This document shows positions 58,958 to 64,000 of a DNA stretch of 64,000 nt, in pieces; position 1 is the first letter of the stretch; every line of letters starts with the position of its first letter. The notes under the pieces are model-generated. The model was not told the origin of the DNA and did not search any database. It worked only from the letters and a program-made list of their open reading frames with translations. Where the stretch lies: assembly GCF_048323695.1 (NCBI RefSeq), contig NZ_JBLWFT010000001.1:1-64000 (forward strand), given 5' to 3'. Source of the stretch: Aquisalimonas sp007126095. Its GTDB lineage: Bacteria > Pseudomonadota > Gammaproteobacteria > Nitrococcales > Aquisalimonadaceae. The translations under genes were made by a program, and so were the position numbers.

Positions 58958-61945
58958 ATGTGCATCAACAACAAGAAGACAATCATCGTTTCGCTGCTGG
59001 CTGTGCTGGCGCTGAGTCTTGGGGGCTGTATCAGCTCCGGCGGCTCCGGCTCCAGTGACGGCGGAGGCGATCCCGGCGGCGATGATGGCCTGGAACTCTC
59101 CGATGTAAGCCTGGCCGCAACAGACGGACTGGCCCCCTTCCGGCTGGTCAGTGTCGACGGCCTGCCCGATGACGCACAGGCCTCCGATCTCCATGCTCGC
59201 TACCGCGCCGAGGGCGATTCCACGCCGCTGACCGGGGACAACCCGGATGCCTCCCTGGCCCCGCTGGCCAGCTTCCGAGGTGGGCCGATCCAGTTCCTGG
59301 TGCCGCTGGTCGAGGCAGATGGCGCCACCATCGAAATGCGCATCACCGACGGTGTCAACGACAGCCAGCGCTTCACCGTCGCTATCGATCCCTTACCGCC
59401 GCGCGACGACGGGGCCTGGGAGCGCTATCTGGATGCCCTGGAGACGCTGATCGAGCAAACCGCTGATGCGTACGAACTCGCCCCTTCGCAAATCAGTGCT
59501 GCCAACGCCGACATGGTCGAGTTTCCGTTCGTGCCGCTGGTGCTGGCCCAGTACGCACTGGATGGCGAGGGCAATACGTTTGCGCTGAGAAACGCGGATT
59601 TTGACCAGGACGATCTCGAACTCATTGAGCGCATCATCCCGCACATGGGACTGACCCACCTTCTGGAGAGCGATATCGACTTCGTTGGCTCCGACCAGAG
59701 CTTGATCGACGAATCCCTTGATCAACGGGACGCACCGGGAAGTTCCGACATCCCCACCGTCGGTGAGCTATCTGATGGTCTAGCCCAGGCCCAGATGGCC
59801 GCACAGATCCAACAGCAAGGATATGTCACCCAATCCTTTGACGATGTCGTGACGTTCGAGGACGGCACAGCCTTCATTGATGGCTTCTTCGAAGTCGATG
59901 GCCCCGAAGCTGTCGACTCCTGGATGAGCACTTATGACAGCGCCTGGCGGGCCCAGGGCAGAGTCGACACCGCTCTGGGCGTCGCCGACGACGCCCTGAC
60001 GGCCGCCACCATCCTCGCCATCGCCAGCTCATCCGGAGCCGCAACGCCTCAGGCAGTTGCTGCCCGCGCAGCCACGAGGAAAAGTCTGGAGGCACTGCTT
60101 TACGGCTTGGAGGCCGGGGCAGGCGTCTCGCGGCTGGCGCTGGGTTTCCTCCCCTGCTGCCTGCACGAGATCGACACCAGCTTCGACCCGAGCACCCAGG
60201 TTGGCGAGACGGAGGATGGCGGAACCAGCGTGCTCCGCGTGGACGGTGTTACGGCACGCATGAAGAGCGATGGCACGGACTTCGGCAAGGAAATCCTTGA
60301 GCGATTCATCATCTCGGAGCTCGGTGACAATATGTCGGATGCCCTCGCCACGGGGCTGTCCCAGACCAATCTCCAGGAGCAGGTCCTGGATGCCGGCTTC
60401 GGTGCTGTCTTCGGTTTCGATGCCGACCTGTTCGATGTTCACTTCGTCTGGGAGGGCGTTGACATCGCCGGCCCCAACGTTGACGAACGTATCGACTGGG
60501 ACGTTGAAGGCCTCAGCGGCGCGCCGGCCACCTTCAGGGAGGCGCCGTTGTCGGAGGACGGAGTGCTCCCCCTTTGGTATGACGAAGATCATTTCTTCGG
60601 GCGAGAGACGGAGGACAATGCGTTCTACGCCCACCCTGTAGAAGATGAAGACCCCTTCACATTCGGCCCCTGGCATCCGCCCATTCCAGAGGACCGCAAC
60701 TTCATCCGCGGCACCATCATCCGGATCGTCTTTGATCCGAACACCATCGACGTCGATGCGCCCGGTGAGCAACATGAATTCACCGTGGAGGTGCGTAACG
60801 CCGAAGACGCCACCCTGGAATACGAGGATCTTGCGGAACACACCGTGCCAAGGATCGCCGACGACGAGGAACGTCTGGGCACGCTGGAGCAGGTCAATCG
60901 CGATCCCGACGCCGGAACATACACCTACCGGTACACGGCACCCGATGATCTGGAGGATTTCCAGACCGTCACCGTACGCGCCGAGGCTGCCTCGACCGAA
61001 GGCGTTCGCGGTCGCGAAAGTAATCCACCCGGGCGCATCGGAAGCATGCTCCTGCGGGGCGAGGACGTGGATCTCGCCGTTGACCCCCAACGCATCTGCC
61101 TTGATGAAGGCGGGACACAGACCTTCGAAGCCGTGGACCCGAGAGATCCCAACGGCGAAACGCTGGACGTAACCTGGGAGGCAGACGTCGGCTCCATGAG
61201 CGGTGCGACTTACACTGCACCCAACTTCGCCGCCGGCTCAGGAACGGACACCGTTACCGCAACCCTAGTCGCCGACGACCAGATCACCGCCGAGGCGAAT
61301 ATCGCCCTGAGCTGCGATTGCTGGTACGACGTCAATGTCGGAAACAACATCGATCAATCCTACGCGGCGGGGCCAATGGGAATCCGTTTCGATGAGGACG
61401 GGAACCTCGAGCGCATCGATCTACAGGAAGGATTGGACGACAGTGGCATCCAGGTGGGCATGACGCTGTCATTCGAGCCGCCGGTGCCTGCCGGAGATAC
61501 TGGGACGTTCGACGCCCGCATCCCGCAAGTGGCGACATTCCTTGGCGATGACTTGGTGATTATCGACGATCTATTGGATCGAACTCCCGTTGGCTCATGG
61601 TGGAATCTCCCTCTCGAAGACGAGGAGTTCTGGGGCAGACTCTCGCTGATAGAAGCGGACATCTTGCCGCCGGAGCCAGCAGAAGTGCCACCGGTCCAGG
61701 TCACCATTGATCGACACGAGATGTGGAGCGAACTGCCGGACGGCTCAGAGGCTGCAGGCGGAGAGCGCTCGCTGTCATTGGCGGTGGAAGGACAGGTGCG
61801 GCGGCTTGGCGCAGAGGATGCACCGGATGACCAGATTCAGGTGGTTGTTCGGGAATCCGGGCCCTTCAACCTGGAGTTGGACGGCGAATTCTGGGGGAGG
61901 GACAGTGACAGGCGTCAATTCTGTCAGCCTCTTCTTGGCCTTTAG
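58958..61945 (+). CDS. Acidic lipoprotein 3, 995 residues
   Basis: Start at ATG 58958 with AAGGAG 6 nt upstream. Lipobox SLGGC (Cys24), Gly/Ser/Asp linker, then an acidic multidomain protein with Ig-like beta segments: IDVDAPGEQHEFTVEVRN (about 605) and VDPQRICLDEGGTQTFEAVDP with TWEADVGSMSG (about 710-755) resemble bacterial Ig-like repeats. A helical region (150-260) has a counterpart in the next gene, so the two are paralogues. Surface or periplasmic role; function unknown. Confidence 0.75.
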   Translation: MCINNKKTIIVSLLAVLALSLGGCISSGGSGSSDGGGDPGGDDGLELSDVSLAATDGLAPFRLVSVDGLPDDAQASDLHARYRAEGDSTPLTGDNPDASLAPLASFRGGPIQFLVPLVEADGATIEMRITDGVNDSQRFTVAIDPLPPRDDGAWERYLDALETLIEQTADAYELAPSQISAANADMVEFPFVPLVLAQYALDGEGNTFALRNADFDQDDLELIERIIPHMGLTHLLESDIDFVGSDQSLIDESLDQRDAPGSSDIPTVGELSDGLAQAQMAAQIQQQGYVTQSFDDVVTFEDGTAFIDGFFEVDGPEAVDSWMSTYDSAWRAQGRVDTALGVADDALTAATILAIASSSGAATPQAVAARAATRKSLEALLYGLEAGAGVSRLALGFLPCCLHEIDTSFDPSTQVGETEDGGTSVLRVDGVTARMKSDGTDFGKEILERFIISELGDNMSDALATGLSQTNLQEQVLDAGFGAVFGFDADLFDVHFVWEGVDIAGPNVDERIDWDVEGLSGAPATFREAPLSEDGVLPLWYDEDHFFGRETEDNAFYAHPVEDEDPFTFGPWHPPIPEDRNFIRGTIIRIVFDPNTIDVDAPGEQHEFTVEVRNAEDATLEYEDLAEHTVPRIADDEERLGTLEQVNRDPDAGTYTYRYTAPDDLEDFQTVTVRAEAASTEGVRGRESNPPGRIGSMLLRGEDVDLAVDPQRICLDEGGTQTFEAVDPRDPNGETLDVTWEADVGSMSGATYTAPNFAAGSGTDTVTATLVADDQITAEANIALSCDCWYDVNVGNNIDQSYAAGPMGIRFDEDGNLERIDLQEGLDDSGIQVGMTLSFEPPVPAGDTGTFDARIPQVATFLGDDLVIIDDLLDRTPVGSWWNLPLEDEEFWGRLSLIEADILPPEPAEVPPVQVTIDRHEMWSELPDGSEAAGGERSLSLAVEGQVRRLGAEDAPDDQIQVVVRESGPFNLELDGEFWGRDSDRRQFCQPLLGL

Positions 61946-62026
61946 GGCCAGAAACGCGCTCGAGTCCACCTCACTTCAAGCGCCGGATCAAGCATGGGAG
62001 AACAAAAAATCTCCAACCCGATCGTT

Positions 62027-62060
62027 TGTAAGGTCGTTGTAAGGCGCCTTCCGGCACGCT
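62027..62060 (+). promoter_or_regulatory. PhoB-like box, distal promoter of lipoprotein 4
   Basis: TGTAAGG at 62027 and 62038, 10 nt, then CACGCT at 62055. The 20 bp around it resemble those of the distal lipoprotein 2 promoter. Confidence 0.5.
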
Positions 62061-62155
62061 CTCCGGAGGCAACCATGCCACTCTACCGGCAGCGCGCCGC
62101 TGCCCTCTGATCCGCCTCTACCGCGGCGGTGACGAAACCCTCGGCCAGGGATGTA

Positions 62156-62189
62156 TGTATGGCCCATGTAAGGTGCGCGTCCGTAGGGT
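62156..62189 (+). promoter_or_regulatory. PhoB-like box, proximal promoter of lipoprotein 4
   Basis: TGTATGG (62156, one mismatch) and TGTAAGG (62167), 10 nt, then TAGGGT (62184-62189). The following leader matches that of lipoprotein 2 closely (GTGCAGAA and the Shine-Dalgarno). Confidence 0.65.
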
Positions 62190-62224
62190 TTTGTGCAGAA
62201 CAAACGAACAAGAAGGATGTTGTG

Positions 62225-64000
62225 ATGTACCATCCGAAGGTATCCGCCTGCCTCTTCCCCCGGCGCGCATCGCTCCTGTCGGCAGCTTCAAGGGGTACCC
62301 GGACTGAGGAGTCTGTTACATCGCCCACCAGGAACAGGAAAGCAACGGCGATCATGCTCATGACCGCGTTGGGGCTTGGCCTCGGTGGTTGCCTCAGTTC
62401 CGGCAGCTCAGGCTCCGATAGTGGCGCGAATGGCGATACCAATGGCGGTAACGGTAACGATGACGGCAGTGACAACGGCAACTCTGGGGTCGCCGTCGAC
62501 TGCGGGGCAGTTTCGCTCGCCAGGGCCAGCGCGCTGCCGCTGGATCGCATCGAGGTCTCCGGGCTCGACGATACCGGGTTAGAGCTCGCCGCTGTGCAGG
62601 TCGAGGACACCTCCAGCGCCGACAGCGCCGTGACCTGGATCGAGGCGGTGGACGACGAAAAAGTACTCTATGCCCCCATCCACCCCAATGGCACCGTCCT
62701 CGGCGGGCCGGTCACGCTGACCTTCGAGTTTGAGGACACCACCTGTGGCCCGATCGACTTTCACGTTGAGGAGTTGCCCCCCGCGCAGCAGGGTGTGGAC
62801 GACCTGGCAGCGGTCGTCGGTGCCCTGGAAGACCTCGGTGAAGCCGGTGCCACTTACCTCGGCACCACGATGGCCGAGGTGCGCGACACCGATCCGGAGG
62901 ATATGCCCGAGGACTGGTGGCCGCTGGCCGCCGGTGTGCATCTGACCGACCCCGACGCTGACGACTCGCTGCTGGCGCTGTATGACGGCGACGACCCGCG
63001 CTGGGAGGTGGACAATGCCGAACGCGACCTGCTCGACCGCCTTTTCGCCCACCTGGGCCTGGCCGAGTATCTCCACGAGCGGGTCGAAGATTTCCAGGGC
63101 TTGGACAGCAGTGGAGCGACAACACAGAGCGCCTCGTCGATGCTGATGAGCACGGCCGACTCCTGCGAGCAGGTCACTGCCGAGCAGCTGGGTAGCAAGC
63201 TCGACGACAGCCAGGTCGCCCGTCGCGATGTGGACGGTATTCCCGGCGGGATCCTCGACGACTTGCAGAACCTGTTCGCCCTCGGCGCCTTTCTCCCCGG
63301 CAACGGCAAGGTCGTGGGCACCGTCGGCGGCGGCAGCTTGTTCGCGTACCAAAAGCGGGCCGAAGCGACGTATCGCACGCTCCCCTCGAGTATCGAGGAA
63401 GGCGAGGCCGAATTCGGCGCGACGGCCGTGTTCGAGGACAACCCCGACACCTTCCAGTGGAGCGACTTCATCGTGCGCGCCTACAGCGAGGAATGGACGA
63501 TCGATCAGGAGCTACTCGAGACGGTGGTTCAGGTCCACAGCGGGCGCGACACCTACAAGAAGTGGTTGAACAACAACCTCGACGCCAACTTCGCGCAGAA
63601 TGTCCGAAGCTACGCCAAGGGCCAGCTGATCAACCAGGTGATCAGCCGCGTCGACTCCGAACAGCTGACGATCCCAGCCCGTTGCTGGGAGGCGGACGTG
63701 AGCGACCCGGCATATAGCGAAGCGACGGTTTCGTTCATGCTCGGCTCCAGCGAGCATCAGAACTACTTCCTCGACGACGACGAATTCGCCCAGGGGCAAA
63801 TCACCCTGACCCCGCTCGGTACCGGCTTCCATCTAGTCCAGGAGATCGAGCTCGCGCCGGTCACCATTGATATCGAGCCAGGGAGCGTAATTGCCGAGAC
63901 CGGCGACGAACTTGAGTTCACCGTCTACGTTGACGCGCACGACCCGGAGATCGAGCTCTACTCCGACGATCTGTCGCTCAATATGTCGAATGTCGATGTC
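62225..64000 (+). CDS. Acidic lipoprotein 4, 3' end beyond the window
   Basis: 592 codons are in the window with no stop. ATG 62225 has AAGGA 7 nt upstream. The signal peptide has an unusually long basic n-region (about 42 residues) before MLMTALGLGLGGC (lipobox Cys56); start codons nearer the core exist but have no ribosome site. A Gly/Asn/Asp linker follows. The segment VDNAERDLLDRLFAHLGLAEYLHERV parallels LIERIIPHMGLTHLLESDI in lipoprotein 3, and both have a later Ig-like beta region, so they are diverged paralogues. Function unknown. Confidence 0.72.
   Translation, partial: MYHPKVSACLFPRRASLLSAASRGTRTEESVTSPTRNRKATAIMLMTALGLGLGGCLSSGSSGSDSGANGDTNGGNGNDDGSDNGNSGVAVDCGAVSLARASALPLDRIEVSGLDDTGLELAAVQVEDTSSADSAVTWIEAVDDEKVLYAPIHPNGTVLGGPVTLTFEFEDTTCGPIDFHVEELPPAQQGVDDLAAVVGALEDLGEAGATYLGTTMAEVRDTDPEDMPEDWWPLAAGVHLTDPDADDSLLALYDGDDPRWEVDNAERDLLDRLFAHLGLAEYLHERVEDFQGLDSSGATTQSASSMLMSTADSCEQVTAEQLGSKLDDSQVARRDVDGIPGGILDDLQNLFALGAFLPGNGKVVGTVGGGSLFAYQKRAEATYRTLPSSIEEGEAEFGATAVFEDNPDTFQWSDFIVRAYSEEWTIDQELLETVVQVHSGRDTYKKWLNNNLDANFAQNVRSYAKGQLINQVISRVDSEQLTIPARCWEADVSDPAYSEATVSFMLGSSEHQNYFLDDDEFAQGQITLTPLGTGFHLVQEIELAPVTIDIEPGSVIAETGDELEFTVYVDAHDPEIELYSDDLSLNMSNVDV

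Noticed and set aside
1..64000. tRNA, rRNA, insertion sequences or prophage genes
   Set aside because: No cloverleaf, rRNA core, transposase or phage structural protein could be recognised.

Overview
The window reads as chromosomal DNA of a high-GC gammaproteobacterium. recC-recB-recD, upp, fadD, a YfaZ-like porin, a PCu(A)C chaperone and a DUF423 gene are all of gammaproteobacterial type. Many products are rich in Asp and Glu, which suggests a halophile, perhaps near Ectothiorhodospiraceae such as Aquisalimonas or Halorhodospira; this is inference only. I saw no rRNA, tRNA, insertion sequence, prophage or CRISPR array.

Layout. 0-13.4 kb is a defence and toxin-antitoxin island: a PIN/DUF6364 pair, hipBA, and a complete Wadjet set (jetA, jetB, jetC, jetD on the minus strand) with a vapBC module lying between jetC and jetD. 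An orphan TRAP solute-binding protein and a MntA/HepT pair, whose hepT is frameshifted, follow. 13.4-22 kb holds a YfaZ-like protein, an alpha/beta hydrolase, upp, a methyltransferase, an MFS exporter, an Lgt-like/TlpA fusion, an unknown gene and a subtilisin autotransporter preceded by a repeat array. 22-23.2 kb is a RES/Xre toxin-antitoxin pair.

23.3-29.1 kb is a tightly overlapping five-gene signalling operon: PAS-GGDEF-EAL, an RsbW-like ATPase, a STAS protein, a PhcB-like methyltransferase and a membrane SpoIIE phosphatase. 29-38.4 kb holds metabolic genes: a chalcone-isomerase-like secreted protein, fadD, a BASS transporter, a dehalogenase remnant, an aromatic amino acid ammonia-lyase with tyrosine-type selectivity residues, PCu(A)C, DUF423, a DmdA/GcvT-like enzyme and a DCC-family protein. 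38.4-47.2 kb is recCBD. 47.4-55.5 kb carries four consecutive GGDEF genes. 55.6-64 kb carries four acidic lipoproteins; the last runs off the window.

Three non-coding layers are the most interesting part. (1) About 21 REP-like hairpins with a GTAG head lie between genes; two stem positions covary independently, giving four stem types, and three inverted pairs join the same two types. (2) 11-bp direct repeats with a TNTACA core, like CarH/LitR operators, overlap the promoters of the ammonia-lyase and the DCC protein, suggesting light/B12 control. (3) Five PhoB-like boxes (TGTAAGG, 4 nt, TGTAAGG, 10 nt, -10) precede the lipoprotein genes and point to one response regulator driving them.
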